64,000 nucleotides of DNA, taken from the NCBI GenBank assembly GCA_030739585.1, contig JASLYX010000001.1, forward strand, positions 308,452 to 372,451, in the 5' to 3' direction. The DNA comes from Candidatus Bathyarchaeota archaeon (lineage in GTDB: Archaea > Thermoproteota > Bathyarchaeia > TCS64). Shown one piece after another: positions 42,408 through 51,313 of this stretch. The position numbers and the translations under genes are program-made. The notes under the pieces are model-generated. The model saw only the letters and a program-made list of their open reading frames with translations, had not been told where the DNA came from and made no database searches. The first letter of the stretch is position 1. Each line of letters begins with the position of its first letter.

Positions 42408-43210
42408 TCTTGTCTCGCCCTTCAGGAGCTTTACCAGTTTGAATATGTCGAACTGTTCTGAGTCTTTTAAGGATCCTTTGAGTTTGAACACGAATTTTAT
42501 AGTATATCCCACTTTAATTAGGTAGATTTCGGGTTCAATTCCCACGGGCACTCTTAGGGGATAATCAAGGGCCATGAAGGTTAACTCTATAGTTCTCTAT
42601 ATCCTGGAGACTAATCCACCGGACCTCTTGACAAACCCCTCGCGTTTGTGGGGTCTTTTCAGAGTTCTCTCTGGATATAGAGAAGAAGCCCTCCCGGACA
42701 GATTTAATACTTGAGAAACTCAGAACTTGCTGCTATGGCCGAATATCTGTACTGAGATTAACCCTCAAGCTATATTCCATTTATGAATGCTTAGATGATG
42801 TACATATTCGCGAAGGTCTTGAAACCCGGAGAAAACCCTTGGTATCAACCTAGGAGGAGGACAGTTAAACCTACCACTCAGGAGGTCTCTCCTAGGGTAC
42901 GAAAGTGGAACTTTACAAGGCCCGCGTTGAGCATACCCGAGGTATATGTGCCCAACTTGTCATGTAAGAAGAACAGGCCCCCGAATAGGAGGACAACCGA
43001 GCTGGAAATACCATTTAGTTTCTAGCAAGCGTCCTCAACACAGATCTGCTTTATGATTCTGGTGTAGAATACTGCGAATCATATACAAACTGGCGTGATT
43101 ATTAGTGATGTGAAAGTTATTAATATCTGAGATCGAGCACTTTCATCACAGTCCCTCCTTTAATCTCCCCCTCAATCTATTTATCGGCCCTGCTCAGAGC
43201 ATTCCCCGAG
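42408..43210. other. Intergenic region between M24 peptidase and Nre
   Basis: It holds the inverted repeat described separately. A 70-codon minus-strand frame (42363-42575, MALDYPLRVPVGIEPEIYLI) overlaps the peptidase end, and a 76-codon plus-strand frame (42795-43025) has an odd basic composition. Neither has support as a gene. AT-rich promoter-like sequence lies just before the Nre start. Confidence 0.45.
42593..42684 (+). repeat. 12-bp inverted repeat enclosing a hairpin, possible structured RNA
   Basis: TTCTCTATATCC (42593-42604) and GGATATAGAGAA (42673-42684) are perfect inverse complements 68 bp apart. Inside, GACC...ACAAAC pairs with GTTTGT...GGTC around a CCCTCGC loop, and purine/pyrimidine stretches near the ends (TGGAG, CTCTCT) may lengthen the outer stem. 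The whole could fold as one closed RNA of about 92 nt or be a small transposable remnant. No tRNA-like features. Confidence 0.5.
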
Positions 43211-44560
43211 TTGGGTAAGAAGATCACGAAGCGGGTTCAGAAGCCCAAGAACGTCTGGATCCGGGAAATGTTCTCAGGGGACCCTAGGATGGGGTCTGGT
43301 CTAGACTACACCAACGATTATCTGAAGATGCAGGCGCCCTCGGGGAGCATATGCGCTGTCTGCAAGGGCTCCAAGCTCCTCTGCGGTAAGACGAGCTGCC
43401 CCGTGGTGGCCCGGGCCGCCTCCCACTTCAACATCTGGAGAAGCATCAAAGGCACAGAGATCAGCGGCTCATCCCCCCCCAGCGTCTTCGTGGGCCGCTT
43501 CGGCTACCCCTACGTCAACATCGGCCCACTAGCACCCAACCGTTACGGGGACACGTCCATTCTCGACTCCCCGGAACAGTGGATGGGACGAACCATCGAC
43601 GAGATCATAGACTACCGGAGCCAACTCATCAGGGGGATGACCAGGGTCAACGTCCGGAAGCCCGAGAAAGCGGGGCGCATCATGGACAGAACCCGGGAGC
43701 TCAGCCTCGCAGAGCACTACGTCGAGACAGAGATGAAGCTCAAGAAGAGGCCCCGTAGGAGCTTCAGGGTCGACGCCGACGTTCAGCCCATTGGACCCAC
43801 TGCCCCATTGGAGCGGATAGAGATTGGGTACATCCGGTGGAACAGGGAGATGGAGAAGGCTCACTACGACACCGATTTCAAGGCGGCTCCTGCCACAAAG
43901 GCGCTCTACCAGGAGGGTGTCCCGGTGACCCAGATCATGAAGGCGTTCAGCATGGGGAGCTTCGGGGTCGAGAAGAATAGGCGCCTCGTCCCCACTCGGT
44001 GGAGTATCACCGCGGTCGACGACATCCTAGGGAAGGACATGGCCCGGCAGACCAAGCACTTCCCCCTAATCAACAACTACGAGATCTACGAGTCCGACTA
44101 TATGGGGAACAGGTTCGAGGTCCTCCTCGTCCCCGACGCCTGGGGCTACGAGGCCTACGAGGCGTGGTACCCAGGAACAGTCTGGAACCCGAGTACGAGT
44201 CACGTCGCGATCATCACAGATTGGGAGGGCTACAACGGCCGGAGCAAGTACGCATCCATGGGGGGCTGCTACTACTCGGGGAGGCTCGCCGTGATGGAGC
44301 ACCTCATGAAGGAGAGGCGCCAAGCCCGGGTATTCATCATCCGAGAGGCCTATCCTGACTACATCCTCCCGGTTGGGGTCTGGCAGGTAAGGGAGAACGT
44401 CAGGAACGCAATGAGGCAGCCCCCAATGGTCTACGCCACCTTGGATGAGGCCATGGCGAGGCTCCAGAGCAGGCTCAGCATCCCATTGGAGCAGTGGATG
44501 GATGCCGGTTTCCTCCTAAGGCAGACCATCTCCCAGAGGAAGATCACCGAATACTTCTGA
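43211..44560 (+). CDS. nreA: Nre family DNA repair protein with PIP box
   Basis: A 449-residue Nre (DUF650/DUF651) protein. An N-terminal zinc-finger-like CAVCKGSKLLCGKTSC has Cys48, Cys51, Cys58 and Cys63. VGRFGYPYVNIGPLAPNRYG and the RRLVPTRWSITAVDD block are family hallmarks, and the end is QRKITEYF (442-449), a canonical PCNA-interacting motif. Nre proteins take part in DNA damage repair in archaea (established for haloarchaeal NreA). Start TTG 43211. The coding DNA is clearly richer in G and C than most neighbours. Confidence 0.93.
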   Translation: MGKKITKRVQKPKNVWIREMFSGDPRMGSGLDYTNDYLKMQAPSGSICAVCKGSKLLCGKTSCPVVARAASHFNIWRSIKGTEISGSSPPSVFVGRFGYPYVNIGPLAPNRYGDTSILDSPEQWMGRTIDEIIDYRSQLIRGMTRVNVRKPEKAGRIMDRTRELSLAEHYVETEMKLKKRPRRSFRVDADVQPIGPTAPLERIEIGYIRWNREMEKAHYDTDFKAAPATKALYQEGVPVTQIMKAFSMGSFGVEKNRRLVPTRWSITAVDDILGKDMARQTKHFPLINNYEIYESDYMGNRFEVLLVPDAWGYEAYEAWYPGTVWNPSTSHVAIITDWEGYNGRSKYASMGGCYYSGRLAVMEHLMKERRQARVFIIREAYPDYILPVGVWQVRENVRNAMRQPPMVYATLDEAMARLQSRLSIPLEQWMDAGFLLRQTISQRKITEYF

Positions 44561-44584
44561 TTCAGCGGATTTTTTGACCGATCC

Positions 44585-44651
44585 ATGTAATATGTACTGA
44601 TTTTGTTAATATGTCCCAGATAAGATTAATAAATTTAACATGTTAATACAT
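44585..44651 (+). promoter_or_regulatory. Repeated TAATATGT motifs upstream of purS
   Basis: ATGTAATATGT (44585-44595) and TGTTAATATGT (44604-44614) repeat the core TAATATGT 19 bp apart, about two helical turns. TGTTAATACAT (44641-44651) is a third variant. The first is identical over 11 bp to a site upstream of purC. A TATA-like ATTAATAAATTTA lies between. Candidate operator/promoter of the purine operon. Confidence 0.45.
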
Positions 44652-44725
44652 CTCATGGGATCGCATCCAGCCCCTAACATCATTTATACAAGGAATCCAC
44701 GAGATATCCCCGTGAGGTCTAGTAA

Positions 44726-44974
44726 ATGAAGTTCAACGCAAAGGTCTACGTCAGCCTCAAGAAGGGATACTCCGATCCTGAGGGAGAGACAGCCGCCAAC
44801 TCCCTCAGGGGGCTCGGGTATAATGTCGACGATGTCCGGGCCAGCAAGGCCTATGAGGTCTCGTTCCGGGCTGATGACAGAAAGTCCGCCAAGGCGGTCC
44901 TCGACGAAATGTGCCGGAGGCTCCTCACCAACCCCACGAAGGACGACTACAGCTTCGAGATCAGTGAAGCCTGA
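44726..44974 (+). CDS. purS: PurS, phosphoribosylformylglycinamidine synthase subunit
   Basis: An 82-residue PurS (KFNAKVYVSLKKGYSDPEGE, SLRGLGYNVDDVRASKAYEV). It bridges PurL and PurQ in the three-part FGAM synthase. Its stop overlaps the purL ATG (TGATG). First gene of purSLQ. Confidence 0.95.
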   Translation: MKFNAKVYVSLKKGYSDPEGETAANSLRGLGYNVDDVRASKAYEVSFRADDRKSAKAVLDEMCRRLLTNPTKDDYSFEISEA

Positions 44975-47346
44975 TGGCCCGCATCACTAGAAGCCCTCAT
45001 CCCTTCGAGCACCATGATGTCGATCTCCTCAACGCGAGCGACGACGACCTCCGAGAGATAGCCTCCACCCTAGGTCTCGGCCTCAGCATCGATGAACTCC
45101 GCCACATCCGGGACGGCTACGTGGTGAGGGAGAGGAAGGCGACGGACCTGGAGCTCCAGACATATGACCAGACCTGGAGCGAGCACTGCAGCCATAAGAC
45201 CTTCGCGGGGATCATCCACACCCCCGAGGGCACCGTAGACGGCCTCCTCAAGACCTACTTCAGGAGCCTCATCGACGAGCTGGAGCCGGAGTGGTGCTAC
45301 AGCGTCTTCGAGGACAACGCAGGAATCGTAGACCTCACCGACGAGGTGGGGATCGCCATCAAGGTGGAGACTCACAACCACCCTTCCGCCATAGAGCCTT
45401 TCGGAGGAGCAGCCACCGGCCTAGGCGGGGTCATCAGGGACATCTTAGGCGTCTGGGCGAACCCCATCGCATGCACAGACGTCCTCTGCTTCGGGCCTCT
45501 GAACTATCCATATGAGAAACTCCCCGAGGGGGTGAAGCATCCCCGATACATCTTTGGCGGAGTCGTGGACGGCATCGGGAGCTACGGGAACAGCATCGGG
45601 ATACCCACGGTGAACGGGGCCACCATATTCCATGAGAACTACACTGGGAACGTGGTGGTCTACGCCGGCTGCGTCGGGGTCATCCCAAAAGATCAATACA
45701 TCAGAGCGGTGAAGCCCGGGGACAGCGTGCTCCTAGTCGGGGGTAGGACGGGCCGGGATGGAATCCACGGGGTTACATTCGCCTCCGCGGAGCTCACCGA
45801 GGAGTCCGAGGAGGTCTCCCGGCCAGCGGTTCAGATCGCGAATCCCATCGAGGAGGAGAAGATCAAGAGAGCCCTCAAGGAGGTTAGCGACCGCAAACTC
45901 GGCTCTGGCATCACCGACATCGGCGGCGGAGGCCTCAGCTGCGGAGTCTGCGAGACCGCAGAAACATACGGACTAGGGGTCGAGGCCCACCTGGACAGGG
46001 TGCCCCTCAAGGCTACAGACATGGCCCCCTGGGAGATATGGGTCTCCGAGAGCCAGGAGAGGATGCTCCTCGCCGTCCCTACGGGGAACATCGACGAGGT
46101 AGTATCCATATTTCACGATGAACAGGTGGAGACCACAGTCCTGGGCACATACAACGAGACTGGACAGGCGGACATTTACTATCATGGGGTTAAAGTCGCC
46201 GAGATGGAGCTGGGACCTCTTTTTAACCCTCCCAAGCTCGAACGCACCACGAACTGGGCGCCACCCATGCTCGAGGAACCCGAGATTCCTGAGCCAGACG
46301 ACCTAGGCTCCATCCTACTGAGCCTTCTGGTATCGTATAACATCGCGAGCAAGGAGAAGGTGGTCCGCCGCTACGACCAAGAGGTGAAAGGCCAGACAGT
46401 GGTGAAGCCTCTCCAGGGCTGGAACGCAGGCCCCAGCGACGCCGCTGTCCTCAAGCCCCTCGACGACAACTGGAGGGGCATCGCGATCAGCAGCGGCATC
46501 AACCCTCGGTACGGGCTCATAGACCCCTACTGGATGGCGGCATCAGTCATCGACGAGGCGGTCAGGAACAACGTCTCAGTGGGGGGGCGCAGGATCGCCC
46601 TCTTGGACAACTTTACATGGGGAAACCCAGAATACGAGGACCGCCTCGGGGGACTGGTTCTCGCCTCCCGGGCCTGCCACGACGTGGGGAAGGCTTACGG
46701 GACCCCCTTCGTCTCGGGGAAGGACAGCCTCTACAACGAGTCCCCCCTAGGTCCGGTAACCCCGACCCTCCTCATCACGGCCTTAGGGATCGTCCCGGAT
46801 ATCCGGAAGGCTGTGACAATGGACCTTAAGGAGGCGGGAAACGCCCTCTACATCATCGGAACCACCAAACCCGAGCTGGGAGGCTCAGAGTACTACGCAC
46901 TCCACGGAAAGCTGGGAGCATCCGTACCCAAACTAGAGCCCAAGAAGAATATCATAGCCTACGCCCGCCTGAACGAGGCGATGGACAGGGGCATCGTGAG
47001 GGCCTGCCACGACCTCTCCGAAGGGGGGCTGGGGGTCTCCGCCGCCGAGATGGCTTTCACGGGAGACCTGGGCATAGACATAGACCTTTCCAAAGTACCA
47101 TTGTCTAAGGATATGAGGGACGACTTTGCGCTCTACTCCGAGTCCAACGGGAGGCTTCTGGTGGAGGTGCCGGAGAAGGATTGCGGAGAGTTCGAATCCA
47201 TCATGAATGACTCGGTCTTCGCCCGAATCGGTAATGTGAAGGAGGAGAAAACGCTGAGACTTGCAAAAAAAGGGGAGCCCATCATCGAGCTGCCGCTCAA
47301 GACGCTTATCCGGGCATGGAAGACCCCCCTGGAGGACCCGAGATGA
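44974..47346 (+). CDS. purL: PurL, FGAM synthase synthetase subunit
   Basis: A 790-residue small-type PurL: TYDQTWSEHCSHKTF, VETHNHPSAIEPFGGAATGL (ATP/Mg site), GGRTGRDGIHGVTFAS, LGSGITDIGGGGLSCGV and, in the second half, RACHDLSEGGLGVSAAEMAF. It converts FGAR to FGAM with ammonia delivered by PurQ. It is coupled to purS and purQ. Highly C-rich third codon positions are visible through the purSLQ genes. Confidence 0.97.
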   Translation: MARITRSPHPFEHHDVDLLNASDDDLREIASTLGLGLSIDELRHIRDGYVVRERKATDLELQTYDQTWSEHCSHKTFAGIIHTPEGTVDGLLKTYFRSLIDELEPEWCYSVFEDNAGIVDLTDEVGIAIKVETHNHPSAIEPFGGAATGLGGVIRDILGVWANPIACTDVLCFGPLNYPYEKLPEGVKHPRYIFGGVVDGIGSYGNSIGIPTVNGATIFHENYTGNVVVYAGCVGVIPKDQYIRAVKPGDSVLLVGGRTGRDGIHGVTFASAELTEESEEVSRPAVQIANPIEEEKIKRALKEVSDRKLGSGITDIGGGGLSCGVCETAETYGLGVEAHLDRVPLKATDMAPWEIWVSESQERMLLAVPTGNIDEVVSIFHDEQVETTVLGTYNETGQADIYYHGVKVAEMELGPLFNPPKLERTTNWAPPMLEEPEIPEPDDLGSILLSLLVSYNIASKEKVVRRYDQEVKGQTVVKPLQGWNAGPSDAAVLKPLDDNWRGIAISSGINPRYGLIDPYWMAASVIDEAVRNNVSVGGRRIALLDNFTWGNPEYEDRLGGLVLASRACHDVGKAYGTPFVSGKDSLYNESPLGPVTPTLLITALGIVPDIRKAVTMDLKEAGNALYIIGTTKPELGGSEYYALHGKLGASVPKLEPKKNIIAYARLNEAMDRGIVRACHDLSEGGLGVSAAEMAFTGDLGIDIDLSKVPLSKDMRDDFALYSESNGRLLVEVPEKDCGEFESIMNDSVFARIGNVKEEKTLRLAKKGEPIIELPLKTLIRAWKTPLEDPR

Positions 47347-48158
47347 GGCGGGAAGAGATCGACGTCCTCCTCATGAGGGCGCCGGGAACCAACTGCGACC
47401 TCGAAACCTTGAGAGCCTTCAGAGACCTTGGGGTCCGGGCCCACCTCGTCCACAGTCAGAAGGTCTTCAAGAAAAAGAACCTCCTCGACTACAACGTCCT
47501 CGTTTTCCCCGGGGGATTCAGCTACGGCGACTACGTCCGGAGCGGCGCCATCTGGGCCAAAGAGATGGAGTCCCACATCGGAAGGGAGATGGTGGAATAC
47601 GTGGACACGGGACGCCCCGTCATCGGCATCTGCAACGGCTTCCAGGTCCTAGTGGAGACAGGGTTCCTCCCCGGCTTCGAGGGACGGAGCCCCGAGCCCC
47701 AGGTCGCCCTCGCGAACAGCAGCCACGGCTACCAGAACCGCTGGATCAGGATTAAGAACATCGGGAAGGGGAACTGCGAGATGCTCCAGGGCGTCCCAGA
47801 GGGTCAGGTCATCGCGTGCCCCATCGCCCACGGAGAGGGACGTTTCATCATGCCCCAGGACAAGACCGAGGAATGGCTGGAGAGACTCTACGACCAGAAC
47901 CAGCTTGTCTTCAGATACGTCAAGGGGGACGGCTCCTACCCCGAGGGCGCCTGGCCCGAGAACCCCAACGGAGCCTACCACGACATTGCGGGCATCTGCA
48001 ACCCCGAGGGGAACGTTCTGGGGCTTATGCCACATCCGGAGAGGTCCTACTTCGGCTACTTGATGCCCGAGTGGACCAAGAAGGGGTGTCCCGACGAGTA
48101 CGGGGATGGCAGGATCTTCTTCGAGTCCATCGTCCGGTACGTGGAGGCTAAGTTCTAG
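47343..48158 (+). CDS. purQ: PurQ, FGAM synthase glutaminase subunit
   Basis: A 271-residue class I amidotransferase starting [20 protein letters not shown]. The nucleophile is in [11 protein letters not shown]; the His-Glu pair is in GLMPHPERS. It produces ammonia for PurL. The ATG at 47343 overlaps the purL stop (ATGA); an in-frame ATG at 47316 inside purL is unlikely. Its end overlaps the convergent purE by 11 bp. Confidence 0.96.
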   Translation: MRREEIDVLLMRAPGTNCDLETLRAFRDLGVRAHLVHSQKVFKKKNLLDYNVLVFPGGFSYGDYVRSGAIWAKEMESHIGREMVEYVDTGRPVIGICNGFQVLVETGFLPGFEGRSPEPQVALANSSHGYQNRWIRIKNIGKGNCEMLQGVPEGQVIACPIAHGEGRFIMPQDKTEEWLERLYDQNQLVFRYVKGDGSYPEGAWPENPNGAYHDIAGICNPEGNVLGLMPHPERSYFGYLMPEWTKKGCPDEYGDGRIFFESIVRYVEAKF

Positions 48159-48591
48159 CCGCCCTCTTCCGGTGATACTCGACCAATTTTTCTCTCAGAC
48201 CTTCATCGGATAGGGCTAGAATCTCTATAGCGAGCAGCGCTCCGTTCCTGGAGTTGTCGATCCCAACGGTGGCCACAGGGACTCCGGGGGGCATCTGGGC
48301 GATGGAGAGCAGGGAATCGATTCCACCGAGCTTAGCGTCCTTGGGGACCCCGATGACGGGCTTCAGAGTGTGGGCAGCGATGAAACCGGGGAGGGCCGCG
48401 GAGAGCCCCGCGACGGCGATGTAGATTGACGCGTCCGACGCTACGATGTACTCCTGGAGGGCCTTGGGGTTCCTATGTGCCGAGTAGACCTGATAGTCAT
48501 ATTCGATCTCGAACTCTTTTAAGATGGCTTCTGCCTTGTCTCCTATCTCTTTGTCGGATGTGCTACCTATAATCAGCGCGATCCTGGACAT
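48148..48591 (-). CDS. purE: PurE, AIR carboxylase / N5-CAIR mutase
   Basis: A 147-residue Pur[75 protein letters not shown] and [15 protein letters not shown]. The GSxSD phosphate loop and SAHR motif are present. No purK is in the window, so it may be the class II, CO2-using type (inference). Third gene of the purC-purF-purE group. Confidence 0.93.
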   Translation of the reverse strand: MSRIALIIGSTSDKEIGDKAEAILKEFEIEYDYQVYSAHRNPKALQEYIVASDASIYIAVAGLSAALPGFIAAHTLKPVIGVPKDAKLGGIDSLLSIAQMPPGVPVATVGIDNSRNGALLAIEILALSDEGLREKLVEYHRKRAART

Positions 48592-48772
48592 TTTCGAACT
48601 CTTACTAAACTGATGAGACTAAATAAGACTGCGCCTCAGGGCTCTCGTTTTTGCGAGCGCAGGGTCTGTATTGCCGCTATACTTTGATCAAACCTCTGAA
48701 TTTTTGAAGTTTTTTCTGCCCAGTATTCTAGTTGGATCAAAGAGCCGGAATATGAAGGATTGGAGATACTAG

Positions 48773-50254
48773 CTAAGACTGCTCTCTGCTGCGGGCTACA
48801 GCGCTCTCATAGATCCTACCTTTCTCAGATTCGCCCAGTTTGATCTGTTCCCGCATCTTTTTAGCGAGATACATGGCCAGGGGCGTAGGGTACTCTCCTG
48901 TTACACAGCCGAAGCAGAACTCATCCTTAGCCATACCAGTTACCCGGACGTAGTCATCTATTGACTGGTAGTTAACAGTATCAGCCCCTATAGTCTCTGC
49001 TATCTCCTCGTGTTCCTTCCAGGCTCCAATGAGCTCGGTGTAGGTGGACATGTCAATGCCGTAGAAGCATGGACCTGTGATCCTAGGGAATGTGACGAAC
49101 ATGTGGACTTCCGCAGCTCCAAAGGCCCTAAGCTTGGAGATCACCCTCCGGGTCGTTTCCCCTCGAACGATGCTGTCGTCGACTACAGCTAGCTTCTTCC
49201 CCTTAATCCTCGGCTCTAGGATGTTTATCTTCCTATCGATGATGCTACCCCGCTTTGTTCCCCCTGTGATGAAGGCCCTTTGAGTGACATACCTGTGCCG
49301 TCTAGTTGCCATGTCCCAGGTAAGTCCCGACTCCTCGTGGAAACCATAGGTTGCATCATTAGCCGATTCTGGTAGGGAGAGGACCACGTCGCACCTCTCT
49401 ACGATACCAGGGGAGGCCTTGGCTAGGTTGGCCCCGAAGCCCTGCCGGGCCAGGTAGACATAGGTGTCGTTGAACCTTGAGTCTGGCCGCGCGAAGTAGG
49501 AGAACTCAAAGGCACAGAAAGCCTTCCTCTTGCATGGATAGAGCTGCTCCCGGGTGACCTCGCTACCTGAGACCTTTATGAACTCCCCTGGCTCTACCTC
49601 TCGCTCTAGGTTTATCCCATTAATATCGAGGCCAACACTTTCCGAGCTGAACGCGTTCACGTTTCCTTTAGAGCCATGACAGAGGGGCTTTATACCATAG
49701 GGGTCCTTAAACGCGAAGAGTATACCTTCGCTGTCCAGTCCAGTGATGGAGAATGAGCCCTCCACCTCCTCCATGCATTTCCGGGCGGCCTCCTCAATTG
49801 ATCCTAAGTTCCCGGTCTCCTGAAGTATCAGCTTACATAGGGCGTGGGCATCGGAACGGTCTTTTTCTACCCCCACGAGCTCTTGGAGGCTTCGGACGTT
49901 CACCACGTTCCCGTTGAAAGAAATCGCGACGGATCGCCCCCCCTGTGAGGCAATAATTGGCATCGCGTCCCCGTGGAGGCCGCTCAAATCAGAAGGGCCC
50001 GAGGTGGTGTACCGGACGTTCCCAATCCCGATGCTCCCCTTGAGGTTCCTCAACCCGTCCATCCTTCCTGCATTACTTATTGGGGGGATTAACCCTATCT
50101 CCGAGTACCGTTTGAGACTCCCATTGTAGGTTGCGAATCCATGGCTCTGGTGTCCCCTATGGTTCTGGGAGAGCATGCCCCAGTAAAGGTATGGAAAGGC
50201 CTCCTCGGCTCCAGCCTGGACTCCGTAGATGCCGCAGCTCTCCCTTAAGCTCAG
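48773..50254 (-). CDS. purF: PurF, amidophosphoribosyltransferase, apparent CTG start
   Basis: About 493 residues. The Ntn-hydrolase domain begins SCGIYGVQAGAEEAF, with the nucleophilic Cys exposed after removal of a short leader. Further motifs are NHRGHQSHGFATY, and the PRPP loop LAVVDDSIVRGETTRRVISK. Starting at the first ATG (50176) would remove the catalytic Cys. The only candidate upstream is CTG 50254-50252, 8 nt after GGAG, overlapping the purC stop as CTGA. This gives a six-residue leader before Cys. The cluster-ligand cysteines (RKAFCAFEF, DEFCFGCVTGEYP) are present. First committed step of purine synthesis. Confidence 0.93.
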   Translation of the reverse strand: MSLRESCGIYGVQAGAEEAFPYLYWGMLSQNHRGHQSHGFATYNGSLKRYSEIGLIPPISNAGRMDGLRNLKGSIGIGNVRYTTSGPSDLSGLHGDAMPIIASQGGRSVAISFNGNVVNVRSLQELVGVEKDRSDAHALCKLILQETGNLGSIEEAARKCMEEVEGSFSITGLDSEGILFAFKDPYGIKPLCHGSKGNVNAFSSESVGLDINGINLEREVEPGEFIKVSGSEVTREQLYPCKRKAFCAFEFSYFARPDSRFNDTYVYLARQGFGANLAKASPGIVERCDVVLSLPESANDATYGFHEESGLTWDMATRRHRYVTQRAFITGGTKRGSIIDRKINILEPRIKGKKLAVVDDSIVRGETTRRVISKLRAFGAAEVHMFVTFPRITGPCFYGIDMSTYTELIGAWKEHEEIAETIGADTVNYQSIDDYVRVTGMAKDEFCFGCVTGEYPTPLAMYLAKKMREQIKLGESEKGRIYESAVARSREQS

Positions 50255-51228
50255 GTTTCCAGCTCCTTCATTACCTCGTCCACAGTCTTCAGGTCTAAGT
50301 CTTTGAGAGTAACCTGGCCGGTGATTATTCTATGAGAGGCGATGCACCGCTTTGAGACCTCCCGGATCACAGGTTCAGGTATGACGGGGGGTGGCCCATC
50401 CCCTATGTATCCGATCCGTCTGAGACACTCGCGGAGGAACTCTTTGTCTAGGCATGTTGCCTCCTGGCCTTTCCCGGGCTCGTAGAACGCCTCAGCCCAG
50501 TATCTGGCAGAATCATGGGTGGGGGGCTCATCGATCTGGATTAAACCTCCGTCAAGCCGGCCGAATTCGAGCTTGAAATCCGGGATGATAAATCCCCTGC
50601 TCTTTGCAGTCTCCCTGTAATAGGTGAAGAGGTTATGGGTGGCCTCCTCAAGATGATCCCACTCATCCCGGGTGATGAGACTCTGTTCGATGGCCTTTTC
50701 TCTACTAATCTCCATGTCGTGGCCTACATCGCTCTTGGTGGTGGGGGTTATAATGACCTCTGGGAGCTCTTCTGCCATCACGAGGCCGTCTGGGAGGTCT
50801 ATGCCACTAACCGTCCTAGCCCCGTTCCTATAGGCCCTCCAGGCCGAACCGTAAAGATATGCCCTGCAGACCCACTCGACATCTATGCGCTCCGCTTTGG
50901 TTACCCGCATGCTGCGGTCGTCCACCATCTCCTTGAAGTGGTTGGGAAAGACTTTTTCCGTTTTCTTGAACCAGAAAACACTTAGTGCGTGGAGACTCCT
51001 CCCCTTGTGGGGTATGAGATTGGGAAAGACGACGTCAAAGGATGAGATCCGGTCGCTGGTGACGATGAGTAGCTCCTCTCCTAGATCATAAACGTCCCTA
51101 ACCTTTCCTTTCCTAGGTGGGTTCGCGTCCCCATAGACCTCCGAAGCCCCAAGTACTTCAACCATGCCATCGCTCAGAGGGTCCGGGACCATGTATGAAC
51201 CCATCTTTGGGTTTCCGTCGTTCTTCAT
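50251..51228 (-). CDS. purC: PurC, SAICAR synthetase
   Basis: A 325-residue SAICAR synthetase, longer than the ~240-residue bacterial form: KGKVRDVYDLGEELLIVTSD, RISSFDVVFPN, ECVCRAYLYGS-like VEWVCRAYLYGSAWR, IPDFKLEFGRLDGGLIQIDE and SARYWAEAFYEPGKGQ. It is the first gene of purC-purF-purE and shares an upstream sequence motif with purS. Confidence 0.95.
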   Translation of the reverse strand: MKNDGNPKMGSYMVPDPLSDGMVEVLGASEVYGDANPPRKGKVRDVYDLGEELLIVTSDRISSFDVVFPNLIPHKGRSLHALSVFWFKKTEKVFPNHFKEMVDDRSMRVTKAERIDVEWVCRAYLYGSAWRAYRNGARTVSGIDLPDGLVMAEELPEVIITPTTKSDVGHDMEISREKAIEQSLITRDEWDHLEEATHNLFTYYRETAKSRGFIIPDFKLEFGRLDGGLIQIDEPPTHDSARYWAEAFYEPGKGQEATCLDKEFLRECLRRIGYIGDGPPPVIPEPVIREVSKRCIASHRIITGQVTLKDLDLKTVDEVMKELET

Positions 51229-51259
51229 TATGCCACCAACTCCTCTAATTGAACGCTTT

Positions 51260-51270
51260 ATGTAATATGT
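51260..51270 (-). promoter_or_regulatory. 11-bp motif upstream of purC shared with purS
   Basis: ATGTAATATGT on the plus strand, 32 bp before the purC ATG, is identical to 44585-44595 upstream of purS. Relative to purC it is in the opposite orientation. Candidate regulatory site of a purine regulon. Confidence 0.45.
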
Positions 51271-51313
51271 CGGCGTATTTCAAGTTTCTTTTAACAGGAT
51301 AACACAATTTATA

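Noticed and set aside
42500..42560. T-arm-like GGGTTCAATTCCCA suggesting a tRNA
   Set aside because: No acceptor, D or anticodon arm can be formed around it.
42363..42575. 70-codon minus-strand frame overlapping the M24 peptidase end
   Set aside because: Overlaps a well supported gene and shows no family features or ribosome binding site.
42795..43025. 76-codon plus-strand frame rich in Arg/Pro
   Set aside because: Composition is unlike neighbouring proteins; no motif or context supports it.
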